64,000 bases of DNA, taken from assembly GCA_949825025.1 (NCBI GenBank), contig OX463783.1, positions 16,217,628 through 16,281,627 on the forward strand, read 5' to 3'. Below the pieces are notes generated by a model. It searched no databases, was not told where the DNA came from, and saw only the letters and a program-made list of their open reading frames with translations. Shown piece after piece: positions 51,610 to 61,590 of this stretch; position 1 is the stretch's first letter; every line of letters starts with the position of its first letter. Source of the DNA: Siphlonurus alternatus. Taxonomy: Eukaryota; Arthropoda; Insecta; Ephemeroptera; Siphlonuridae. The translations under genes and the position numbers were made by a program.

Positions 51610-52860
51610 GATTCAGATTCAGATTCAGATTCAAAAGGCTTTTATTCAGAAAACACATATTACAATACAAGTTTGGGTTTAAGTACAAGACTTTTTAACC
51701 GGATCAGCCATAAAAAATGTAAAAAAATACATAATTATGCATTGAATAAAAAAACATATGAGACATAATTTCAGTTTAAATATAGGAAATGTTCTGCTTG
51801 ATTATATTTAATAAGTTTTTATTGTTTTTCTTTCGTAGGTAATATTGTCTTTATAATTGCACACACTAATATATTGCACTGACACTTTTATGGTGAGAGC
51901 GGCTTTAAATTGCACTTCACTGCCCCTCTTTTTTTAAGATATTGAGTTACACACTCCCTATGGTTGGCGGCGTAAGAAACATTCGACTCGCTCGAATGAA
52001 AGAAACATGCCGCCAAGACAAACATGAGACACTGATTTATAAATGCCATACACAGTTAGCATAACCTTGTTACTGTGACAGATAATTATTATTAACATTT
52101 TTACCCTAATACAATCTTACAAAAATTATTAAAAAATGTTATAAAAATATACGAAAAGAAAAACTAAAAAATAACATATTGCAAATTAAATTGAATATAA
52201 AATACATGAAAAATTATTGTATAAAATTAAATTATAATATAATACTAGACAGCACAGTTATTATGTTACTTACATTTACATGCTGTTGTTTTTGTTTTGC
52301 AGCTTGGTGTCTTTGCTCTATTATTACAAGATTGTAAGACCTTCCCGCGGGAATTTCTTACTGCATTTAAAAACACACCAAGATTATTAAGTACTTCTTT
52401 GTTGTCTAGTAACTTAAGATTATCAGATATTTAATTTTTATAATCTAATATTTTATATTTATCTCTATTTACAGATGTTTTAGAGCATTCAAATAAAATA
52501 TGGTTTTTTGTTTCTATGCGTAGACAAAAAGGACACACTGCTTTTATTGTACCAATATTAAGTTCAAATTTATGAGTCATCCAACCACCTAAACGCAACC
52601 ACAAAATACCGCTCCTTGCTTCTCTGCTACATACATGAATATAATTTGGAGTTCCCATATCCTCATTTTTAATTGCATATAGAGATTTCCTGTCCTTACA
52701 TGTATTATATATACCTATTTTAGCCCTCTCTATCATTTTATTTTTTACAATTTTGTATACTGCTGGCGAATTTAAACCTTCCCCTACCCAGAGATTGCCA
52801 AGCTCATTTGAAAGCAATATATCTTTCACTTTTAAAGCCCATGTATATTATGACTCTTTG
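51610..52860 (-). mobile_element. 5'-truncated LINE fragment with 3' tail
   Basis: The minus strand holds the end of a LINE open frame (52829-52431), then a long 3' region. It terminates in AATAAAAGCCTTTTGAATCT with four TGAATC-type units (51610-51640). This tail differs from that of the intact LINE, so it is another family. The 3' region includes a strong hairpin (51962-52019). Confidence 0.7.
52431..52829 (-). pseudogene. C-terminal remnant of a LINE ORF2
   Basis: About 132 residues survive. They include WLRLGGWMTHKFELNIGTIK and CPFCLRIETKNHILFEC, a C-x2-C-x7-H-x4-C finger of the type found at the C-terminus of several LINE reverse transcriptases. The endonuclease and polymerase domains are missing. 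The frame runs off into unrelated DNA at its 5' end, so it is a truncated copy. Confidence 0.65.
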
Positions 52861-52905
52861 ATTGTAGGAAAAATGGAAATAAAAATATATTGAATTGAAT
52901 TGAAT
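52840..52905 (+). mobile_element. Short LINE 3' end with TTGAA tail
   Basis: TGTAGGAAAAATGGAAATAAA followed by ATATATTGAATTGAATTGAATT is typical of a LINE polyadenylation-like end and tandem tail. It lies on the strand opposite to the neighbouring fragment and has a different tail unit, so it is probably a separate, almost fully truncated insertion. Confidence 0.45.
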
Positions 52906-53106
52906 TTGATCAGAATTAATGCTTCAATACAAATAAACATTGATTGTATGAGTAATGGGTTTTATTATCTTATCGTCTTTACGACAACATGGATAATTAA
53001 AATATAAAATCAAAACTCATTATATCAAAGTTATGTTCGATGAAAACTTTTAATAAAAGTCGTTACCCAGTAGCTGATATGTTGGATTTTAGTCTATTTT
53101 ATAAGT

Positions 53107-53426
53107 ATGGAGTATCAACCTCAAATTTTTTTACTGCAGAAATGGATAGAGCGTGCAAAGTTACGCTACCCTGATTTTTTTTCAGATTTTTTAGAGCCCG
53201 GGAACTATTTTTAAAAAATTATTAAAAGTCCTTTTTGTGACGTCACGCGGCGTCAAGTTTTATCCTTTTCTTAAGGAGCGGCGTCTCGTGACGTCACAAA
53301 AAGAACTTTCAATAAGTTTTTAAAAATAGTTCCCTAGCTCTAAAAAATCTGAAAAAATTCAGGGTAGCATAACTTTGTACGCTCTATCCATTTCTGCAAT
53401 AAAAAAAATTGAGGTTGATACTCCAT
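53107..53426. mobile_element. 320-bp foldback MITE, subfamily A, copy 2
   Basis: Same layout as 11262-11579, with ends ATGGAGTATCAACCTCAAAT and its inverse, and TGACGTCA in each arm at 53238 and 53289. The arms remain well matched, which suggests a fairly recent insertion or strong self-pairing. It lies just left of the intact LINE. Confidence 0.85.
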
Positions 53427-53565
53427 TATTGTATATGTTAGAATTAGAAAATTATTGAATATCTTTTATTATTATTATTAGTGCACAGTTACACCTTAAG
53501 ACAAAGAGTTTACGTTTCCTTGACTGATTTGTTGACGCTGTAAATGCAGTACGGTAGGGGTTAAT

Positions 53566-53596
<31 letters not shown>

Positions 53597-53779
53597 TTTC
53601 TCTTGTGGCTGTACATAATACAACATAGAGACAAAAAAAACTTATAAATATAACTTAAAAATTAAACATGATACAATATTATATGCACTTAGAAATATTA
53701 AAACAATTAAAGCAAACATTAAAATAACATTCATACACATATATAAATCAAGATAATACATCATAGTGGCATTTATCCG

Positions 53780-56700
53780 CTATGTTGTATTCTTAAGATT
53801 GATATATTCTTTTACTGAATAAAACTGGTGCGCTAATAGAAACTTTTTTAGTTCTTTCGCAAATTTTTTATTACAGTCAATATTTTTAATTGCCGTTGGC
53901 AGTTTATTATAAATTGTTATAAGGTCAAAATGAGGACATTTGAAATTTTTTGGAAGGTGAGGATCATTTCTGATTCTTGTATTATGAGTATGAAGGGTGG
54001 CGTTAGTTTCAAAAAGATCGGGTTGATTTCTTACAAATTTTGCACTTTCTAGTATATACAAAGAAGGCAATGTTAGGATTTTTTGTTGCATAAAAGTTTT
54101 TTTGCATGACTCTGTTTTTTTGAGATTATAAATTACCTTAAGTGCTGATTTTTGTAGTGAAAATAGTGTACTAGCATCTTTTGTGTTCCCCCATAATATT
54201 ACAGCATATAAAAGATGCGCGTGTACATGTGCGTAATACAATTGTTTATTTAAGTTTTCTGACAATTTTTTATTAACATTTCTTAACACGTGAATTCCTT
54301 TTGCGATACATTTTGCTTTTGAGTTTATATGTGCCGACCATTGTAGGTCGTCTGTTATTGTTACACCTAAGTATTTTACTTCCGTAACTTTTTTTATGTT
54401 TTGTGATTGAATTGTTATGCGTGGGGTGAAATTATGTTCTTTGCCTTTTGATTTAAAATGTATGAATGTAGTTTTTTGTGGGTTGAGTAATAGTTTGTTC
54501 TCTGAACTCCAGTCTGTGAGTTCCTCCGTAGTTTTACATGCTTTCTCTGTGAGTTGCGAAACAGTGGTTGCGATGGTGGCGCATGCGGTATCATCCGCGT
54601 ACTGCACTTTGTCGTCCTCTGTTATCGCATCTGACAGATCGTTGGTGGCTATTGCGTACAGTATCGGGCTAAGAGAGGACCCCTGTGGGACCCCTAGGGT
54701 TGTTTTGAGTTCCTTGGACATTGCACATAGTAATTCATTGTCTGTTTCGTACAAGAAGGACACTATTTGTGACCTGTTCGTTAAAAAAGATTTAATAAAA
54801 ATTTTTTCTCTCCCTTGTACCCCATACGTTTCTAATTTTTTGCATAATAATTCGTGATCCAGCATATCAAAAGCTTTTGAAAAATCAAAAAAGGTGCATG
54901 TGACTAATTTTTTTGCTTGCAATGCATCGAAAACTGGCTTGAGTAATGTATATACTGCGGTTGTTGTGGATTTATTCTTTTTATAGCTGTGTTGTGTTTT
55001 TGACAAAATGTTGTTAGCTTGTAGGTGTTCTTCAAGTTGTATGCGAAATACGGTTTCTATTATTTTTGAGAAAGCTGACAATACTGCTATTGGTCTGTAA
55101 TTTTCTGATAATATTGAGTTTCCCTTCTTAGGTAAGGGTGTTACTCTCGCCGTTTTGAGCGCGGTGGGAAAGATACCCTGATGAAAACAAGAGTTTATTA
55201 TATTTTGAAGCGGAGCGGCGATATGATTGGCACAGGCTTTTAATATTGAGATAGGGATTTCGTCAATACCAGCAGCAGTTTTGTTTTTATGTGAGTGTAT
55301 AACTTTCAGGACATCTTTTGTACTTATTGGCTGAATTTGCATTTTAATATAATCTTTAGTATTATTTGTGTTTATTGTTTTGTGTGATGTTTTTATTTTG
55401 TTGGAAAGTTCCTGCGCGGCATAGCAAAATTGTTCATTTAATTTTTGGGCAATTTTTAATGGGTTGTTTTCTACAGTGTCATTGAACTGTACTGATTTAA
55501 TATACTTTTTTTCAGATGTTTTTGAGTTTTCGTTAATTATGGACCATGATGCCTTTACTTTATTTTTTGCCGTTTTTATAAGATTATCATTAGAGGTTAT
55601 TCTTGCTTTAGCCATATCTTTTCTTAGCTGTTTTAGTTTAATTTTGTATTCAGACTTTTTTGTTATGTCGACATATTTACTGGTGTAAAATAGTTTTCTT
55701 GTTTCTGCCCGTTGTGTTTTAATTTTACGAGTGATCCACCTAGGTTTTTGAAATTTATTTTTGATTTTTTGACGTATTTTTGGAAATGCTGTGTTAAAAT
55801 GAATTTTAAATATTTCATAAAACATGTCAAATTTATGATCTGCATCCGCAGTATTATAAACTTGTAACCATTCTTCAGTGCTCAGTAAGTAGCACAATTG
55901 ACTTATATTTCTTTCTGAAAAGATCCTTCTGTTTACATATTTTTGTTTGTTTTCTTTGTATTTGTTCGTGTGTATTGTTATGTACAACCCTTTGTGATCC
56001 GAGCACCCCGTGTCTAGCACGTCTGAGTCATAGGACCGCGAGTCTATGTTAGTTATTATGTAGTCTATTTTTGTTTTTGTGGAGGAAATTGAAGTCGTAA
56101 ATTCACGTGTAGGCAGATTATTAGTATTATGTAACAAAAATGTATCAAGTAGGGAACATAAACGTTTTTTGTTGTTTAGTTTGTTATTGATATTATTTTT
56201 TGCAAGTAAATCTATATTTAAATCTCCACAGATAACAATTTTATCGTTTTTCTTGCACTTGTTTTTTACACATTTTATTGTTTCCTCTAGTTTTACAAAG
56301 AAACTATCCGTCTCGATCGAGTCACAAGTTGGAGATCTGTACACACATAACAGATATATTCCCTGTGCGCTCTCAGTGCTTTCAATCTTTGCAATACAAC
56401 ATTCTAATATTTTTTCCTCGCTATGATTAAATTGTATTTCTTTGATTTTAATATTGTTTTTTGCAAATATGGCAACTCCGCCTTTACAATATTGAGTCCT
56501 GCAGAAGTTTGAAATATTATTATAATTTAGTAATTTAAAAGATTTTAATTGTTCTGATTTTAAGTAATGCTCAGCAAGCAATAGAACATCAATTTTTTGT
56601 TTTTGTAACCAGGCATCTAAGTCATTTACACAGCTGGATACTCCTTGAATATTAGTGTAATATATTTTAAGTGATTTTTGTTGAATTTTTACATTTTGGT

Positions 56701-56857
56701 TGCTTAAATTATTTGTGTATGACAGATTTTGTGTATTGTTTACCACATTATTTATATCACAAGTTATAGCATCACTGAATTTATTTACAGGATTTGTCTG
56801 TTTATAATCTATGGAATTATTTATGAATATATTATGACTCCAGTCGTGGTAATTCAT
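53780..56857 (-). CDS. LINE ORF2: endonuclease and reverse transcriptase (1025 aa)
   Basis: Full-length and without stops. Residues about 63-297 form an apurinic-like endonuclease: YTNIQGV (67-73), LLAEHYL with catalytic Glu96, YRSP (173-176), GDLN (211-214), KIDYIITN with Asp265 and CSDH with Asp287/His288. Residues about 510-840 form the reverse transcriptase: ARVTPLPKKG, ENYRPIAVLS, FFDFSKAFD (656-664), GVPQGSSLSPIL (722-733), and the catalytic VQYADD with Tyr-Ala-Asp-Asp at 753-756. The C-terminus (LYYAHVHAHLLY..LWGN, HNTRIRND) matches CR1/Jockey-group LINEs. There is no RNase H and no CCHC knuckle. The protein would nick DNA and prime reverse transcription of its own RNA. All key residues are present, so the copy may be recent and possibly active. 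The ATG at 56857 overlaps the ORF1 stop. Confidence 0.95.
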   Translation of the reverse strand: MNYHDWSHNIFINNSIDYKQTNPVNKFSDAITCDINNVVNNTQNLSYTNNLSNQNVKIQQKSLKIYYTNIQGVSSCVNDLDAWLQKQKIDVLLLAEHYLKSEQLKSFKLLNYNNISNFCRTQYCKGGVAIFAKNNIKIKEIQFNHSEEKILECCIAKIESTESAQGIYLLCVYRSPTCDSIETDSFFVKLEETIKCVKNKCKKNDKIVICGDLNIDLLAKNNINNKLNNKKRLCSLLDTFLLHNTNNLPTREFTTSISSTKTKIDYIITNIDSRSYDSDVLDTGCSDHKGLYITIHTNKYKENKQKYVNRRIFSERNISQLCYLLSTEEWLQVYNTADADHKFDMFYEIFKIHFNTAFPKIRQKIKNKFQKPRWITRKIKTQRAETRKLFYTSKYVDITKKSEYKIKLKQLRKDMAKARITSNDNLIKTAKNKVKASWSIINENSKTSEKKYIKSVQFNDTVENNPLKIAQKLNEQFCYAAQELSNKIKTSHKTINTNNTKDYIKMQIQPISTKDVLKVIHSHKNKTAAGIDEIPISILKACANHIAAPLQNIINSCFHQGIFPTALKTARVTPLPKKGNSILSENYRPIAVLSAFSKIIETVFRIQLEEHLQANNILSKTQHSYKKNKSTTTAVYTLLKPVFDALQAKKLVTCTFFDFSKAFDMLDHELLCKKLETYGVQGREKIFIKSFLTNRSQIVSFLYETDNELLCAMSKELKTTLGVPQGSSLSPILYAIATNDLSDAITEDDKVQYADDTACATIATTVSQLTEKACKTTEELTDWSSENKLLLNPQKTTFIHFKSKGKEHNFTPRITIQSQNIKKVTEVKYLGVTITDDLQWSAHINSKAKCIAKGIHVLRNVNKKLSENLNKQLYYAHVHAHLLYAVILWGNTKDASTLFSLQKSALKVIYNLKKTESCKKTFMQQKILTLPSLYILESAKFVRNQPDLFETNATLHTHNTRIRNDPHLPKNFKCPHFDLITIYNKLPTAIKNIDCNKKFAKELKKFLLAHQFYSVKEYINLKNTT

Positions 56858-57822
56858 GTAGGATCCGTCACAAAAAATTCCTCGTGAAAATTAGAATTTC
56901 TATATGACGTATCCGAGTATGTATAACCACCTGTGTCCTCATTCAAACAATGCAGCGCTGATGATAATGCGCTGGATAAGTCTTGCACTTCATTGTTTGA
57001 ATCGGGCGGGGGCATAATTACTTCTGATGTATAAGTTTTTAATTCTTGTGGATAATTTTCATAACTGACGTTATAGTTGGATGAATAATAAAAGTTGTTT
57101 GAATGGGTATTTATTGAAACGTAATCATTATTATTAGTTATTTCACTATGGTAGCAGTTAGTTGTGTCTTTCACTTGATTCGAGTCCAAATTTCCAGTAG
57201 AATGGGTATTTTGAATTGGGGCGTTTTGGGGAGGGAATTGAATTGTCACTCTTCCATGTAGAGCACTCCTCAGCATCCCGTCTTCACCGATTTCCTTATC
57301 GGAGGGGTGGGGAGTATTGGATTGAGAATTTGTAGTTTGTTGGTTGTGAGGAGTAGTACGATCTACATCAGAACCATTAGACGATGCTTGTTTGCTAGAT
57401 GACTTCCGGTTATTTTTTGTTTTATTTGTGGTGAGTGGTGGACTTGGCTTGTCATGTGACTTGGCGGGCTTTGTAGAGCTCTCTATGACATGTGGTGGGC
57501 GAGGCTGATCGCGAGTTGCTGGTTCCGTAGATAGCGGGGTCTCTGTTGTCTCCATGGTCAATGGAGCAAATGAGTTATATAATGGAATTGTTTGATGATC
57601 AGCCTGCGCCCGCTGTCGGTTGTTTTGTTTGGCCGCACGTGCGCGCCGCCGTTTAGGAGAGCTTGTACTAGGCGGTGACGTGCAATCAGGTGATTGTTGC
57701 GAGAACTGTATCACTGCACCGTCTTTTGCAGTTTTGTGGGCACCTTGTGGGAGAGGTGGTGCACCTGTCGTTGTATCTGCATGAGTTTTGTAAGTGGGCG
57801 TGGCCGTGTAATGATTTGAAAT
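56854..57822 (-). CDS. LINE ORF1, low-complexity basic/proline-rich protein
   Basis: An open frame upstream of ORF2, stopping at TGA 56856-56854. It is open from 57822, but the first in-frame ATG is at 57555 (about 233 codons: METTETPLSTEP...). A GTG at 57714 is not a credible eukaryotic start. Either translation begins at 57555, or the copy is slightly 5'-truncated. Upstream of that ATG the frame has a basic cluster, SSPKRRRARAAK. Within the 233-codon part are Pro/Ser/Thr-rich stretches, then Asn/Tyr-rich sequence. I see no CCHC knuckles, RRM or coiled coil, unlike many LINE ORF1 proteins. Its job as an RNA-binding particle protein is inferred from position only. Confidence 0.7.
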   Translation of the reverse strand: MSNHYTATPTYKTHADTTTGAPPLPQGAHKTAKDGAVIQFSQQSPDCTSPPSTSSPKRRRARAAKQNNRQRAQADHQTIPLYNSFAPLTMETTETPLSTEPATRDQPRPPHVIESSTKPAKSHDKPSPPLTTNKTKNNRKSSSKQASSNGSDVDRTTPHNQQTTNSQSNTPHPSDKEIGEDGMLRSALHGRVTIQFPPQNAPIQNTHSTGNLDSNQVKDTTNCYHSEITNNNDYVSINTHSNNFYYSSNYNVSYENYPQELKTYTSEVIMPPPDSNNEVQDLSSALSSALHCLNEDTGGYTYSDTSYRNSNFHEEFFVTDPT

Positions 57823-59639
57823 TTAGGGAGAGAGAGAAGCAATTGGTAAATCCACTAACCAAGATTTGAAGTTCACCACGCCTCTACAGTGACCGTCTAG
57901 AAATGGTCAAATGTAACGAAATTGTCTGGAGCATCTCGATCGACTCGACACCCTTGTTTTCTAGCTGTTTTTGTTTTTTGTCTATGGGAGCTATGTCTAT
58001 GTCTACATTGCTGAATTTTTCTTTTTTCTTGGATTTGGATATCTATCAATAACCGTATGTCTTAATATGTTTCAAAATTTCAAATCTGCATATTATCTTT
58101 GCCTCTTGAAGCTGCATGCAGTTTCATCCAAGAGGTATGTACAGTATAATTTATTATTTTATTTTACCCTATAAATAGCTGCATATCTTATTTAAATTGT
58201 ACATGCAGATGAATACTTCTATTTGAATAAGTTATCTATATATACAAACGCAATTTTAAGTTTATATATTTAAAGCGTAATACCACTTTTTCTCCATGCA
58301 CATTAGTATAATTACCTTATTTTGATTTCGCAATAAAATTTAGATTTTATATTTCAAAAGAGCTGTCTGTATTTGCATATCGTTCATATTATAGCAATGT
58401 CAAACCAGCTAATGGAAAGAAAATTTCTTGATATTTTAAGCTGTTACAATTCATGTTTAAAATATGATTTTGAATAATGAAAATTGACAAAGTTAAGCGA
58501 TATAATATATTATTTTAAATATACAGACGGTGCAGAAGCCGATCAAATCTGACTCTTTTCAAAGCGTTATATTAACTTCGTATTAATAAAAGAGTAAGTA
58601 AATTTTCGTTTTTTATGTTAATTTTTAACGTTTATCATTTTTTTAAACTCTAAATCAAATAATGCTATTAAAGATTTAACAAGGTTTCTTACTGACAGTG
58701 GTCAGAGTCAGGCTAAATCAATGCACTAACCGTGGTTATATAGCGAAAAACCTGATGGATATCTTCCTAGAAAACTCTTTCGTGAATCACACTTTTTTTT
58801 GTAAAGTATTATTATTAACGTTTAATATTTTGACAAACTGATTTGTGATTACTTATGAATTTTATGATATAAATTTATATCTGATGTACTGCAGCAGTCT
58901 GCAGCGCATTTAATATAAAATTATTAAATGTGTTTGAAATATTTAATCTATTAAATTTATATAGTGATAAAGTTTAAAAAAAAAAGAGACAAATTTCAAT
59001 TATAAGCTATTGTACCTGTACTCAAATGAATCTTAATTACTATTATTATAGTATAACAAAAAAAGAGAATATAATCCACTTTAAAATATTTTTTATTTAA
59101 AATCCCTCGTTTTCATTTCATTATTACACAATATTTCTCTGACTATAAGGTAATTTTCGTCCCCTCATTCTATTCAAACATTTAATTCAATTGTTAATAT
59201 TGAATTATAAAATAATGAGATCTGATGTTCATTTTGTAAACCCACCAGGGGTTAAACTCTGTGGTACAACGCATAAGCATTTATACAAAGTATAGTCATT
59301 GTCACCAAGGGAATATTTTATACGAGATTCTAACTATTAAGGTCACTTGTAATCATAAAAATTGATTAATTTAATTAGTAAATAAAATATAATTTGCTAT
59401 GAGGGGAAGAGTTATAATTAGGGAATTAGTATATAAGTGTGACAGTATGGGAATTTTTACACTTAATGCTATGAAATTTACAAATGTAAATACAACGTTT
59501 ACAAGCGATGAACATGAATATAATCTATATTATTTATGCTCGATGCGATGCAAAAATATTATTGTAAGATTCAAGCTGCAGAAATTATTTAAATTGCTTT
59601 TATAAAAGTGATTGTACACTCCCAGTTAAATGTTTCTAG

Positions 59640-59948
59640 ATTCCCCATTTTTAAAGTTTTAATATTTGTTTATATTAACGTAATCAATTGTTATGCATAA
59701 ATGTAATAAAATTCATTTTATATGATAAAAATTCAGTAATATATAACACGATCTCATACTGTCGGTATAATATTATAATTCTTGTGTTATTTTAGTGAAC
59801 TGTACAATTGTGTATGTATATATATATGTGCAATGTATAATTATGTTAAACAAGTACTTATGGTTATGTTTATGTCTTATGATGTAATTTGCAATGTATC
59901 CAACAACTGGAACTTCTGTTTTGGAACCAATAAACAAATCAAATCAAA
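59640..59948 (+). mobile_element. LINE 3' end with CAAAT tail
   Basis: TGGAACTTCTGTTTTGGAACC then AATAAACAAATCAAATCAAA is the form of a LINE terminus with short tandem tail units. The sequence upstream to about 59640 may belong to its 3'-UTR. No coding part is recognisable; the left limit is a guess. Confidence 0.45.
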
Positions 59949-61174
59949 CTAATGAATTCCAAGAATTGATAAGGCTTCAATATTAAAATAATTAATTTAT
60001 ATAATTTCAATATTATTGCTGTTTTTTCTAATCTAATCTTAAGTATTATGTCTTTATTACGTCCAGTGCTCCTAAATATATGTTGATTTACCCTTATTAT
60101 TTGTCATGTATAAAGATTCCTCGAAAATTTTTCATAGTTAAGTCAGTTGGCCGAAAATTTAAAGTTAATGCCTCCTGTAGCAAATCCCACCGACCGCCAC
60201 GGATTGCAATTGACTGTGGCTATGAAAATTAGAGGGGGTCTAAGTATTTTTGGCCATGTGGGTTCCATTAGATAATTATAATACAATATTACATTCCTTT
60301 AAAGAAAAGTTGTAGTCATATATATATAATATATAAATATGCAATGTATACATACATTTGACATAAAATAATAACATTGGATTAAGCTATTTAGGCACAC
60401 AAAAAATCTTCAAAATTCGATCATTATATATATATTTTTTTTTCCTAACAGAAGGTAAAAACAAGTTTTTTGTCATAAATTTCTTCTAAAAATGGGATGT
60501 TGTAATTTAATTTTAGTCATTTTTCGTGGTAACAGAGTTGACTCAACATTGCTTTTTTTTTAAACAAATATTTTAAAAATTCAAATTTATTTCTATGTGA
60601 AAGTTATTTAAGGAATAAAAAATATGTTAGCTAGTATTTTCAAATATTATTGCTTAATAGTAATTATTACTATACGGCATTCACTGTGGAATACGCATTG
60701 TTATACGTGTAGTATACAGAGTTAGTCTAAAAGATTGGAATATAGAAAAGTGTACGTATGAGACTCTCCTCTTATTACAAATTGATTTAATTTTTAAACT
60801 ATTTTAAAAAAATTGAGAAAAAAAAAACATTTTAGCCTTTTGCATCAATGTCATAATTAAAGGTATTTTAAGTATCAGAATACGAAAATTCCAATATCCA
60901 GTTTCAATTTCAATGCAAAATCCACAAACAAAAAGAAGACACAAATTTTGAATCAACCTTTAGAATAACTTATATTAACCCATCTCCCCCCACATAAAAG
61001 ACCTGGGAGACAATAGAAAGTGCGGGGGCATTTCGGTTATAATCGTTATATAATAAATTTGGGATTTTCAATTTGCATGATACAAAAATGTGATGGAAAG
61101 TGTTTTTTAATCCCCCTTTTTCGGCACTAATACTCAATCAGGTAAAAGGCGAGTATGTTCTCAAAGCTGAGGAT

Positions 61175-61395
61175 CAGGGCTATTACTCTATTGAACCGGG
61201 TATAGTCACTCACGACCGTTACAAAAAAAAATTGGATTGTTGAAATTTGTAAACAACAAGAAAATAACCCCTTTTTAACCAATAGGAAGGCGTTTCAGCA
61301 AAACGGGTTATTTCTAAGCCAATCAGAATTCAGAATTGGGCCTCCATAAGCCGGAAGGGAGTGACTATACCCGGTTCAATAGAGTAATATCCCTG
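61175..61395. mobile_element. hAT-type MITE with 8-bp target duplication
   Basis: CTGAGGAT flanks both sides exactly (61167-61174 and 61396-61403). Terminal repeats of about 37 bp begin CAGGGCTATTACTCTATTGA; the right end is the inverse with one terminal mismatch. The body is 221 bp and non-coding. It interrupts a region rich in GAGAA/TTCTC repeats. Confidence 0.9.
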
Positions 61396-61404
61396 CTGAG
61401 GATG

Positions 61405-61590
61405 TACTCACTCAAGGTTGGAGAACCTTCTCAACAGGTGAGAAGGTCCTCCGACCTGAGTATATAGATTCTCAATTGTTGCCCGAGTATCTTCTCAACA
61501 TTGAGAAGGGACTCACTAACCTGAGAATATACTCAGTATATACTGAGAAGGTTCTCTGAGAATGAGAACCTATACTCAATCTTATTCATA
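61405..61590. promoter_or_regulatory. Cluster of GAA/TTC inverted motifs (heat-shock-element-like)
   Basis: AGAACCTTCT (61422-61431) and AGAAGGTTCT (61546-61555) are inverted nGAAnnTTCn pairs. TTCTCAACATTGAGAA and several GAGAA/TTCTC units lie between them. This is the unit structure of heat-shock elements. No gene is seen nearby, and the same pattern could come from an old self-complementary repeat, so the regulatory reading is weak. Confidence 0.25.

Larger units (their letters stand above)
53560..57870 (-). mobile_element. Two-ORF non-LTR retrotransposon (LINE), apparently intact ORF2
   Basis: The element runs right to left. An ORF1 frame (57822-56854) and ORF2 (56857-53780) overlap by ATGA. 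A 3'-UTR of about 180 bp follows, ending in AATAAAT repeats (TTTA repeats on the plus strand at 53564-53600). The layout, the endonuclease plus reverse transcriptase, the absence of an RNase H and the short tandem-repeat tail fit the CR1/Jockey group of LINEs; the exact clade would need a phylogeny. The 5' boundary is uncertain. No target duplication could be confirmed. Confidence 0.9.

Noticed and set aside
54417..56426. Plus-strand open frames of 74-146 codons
   Set aside because: They lie antisense to the LINE ORF2 and show no domains.
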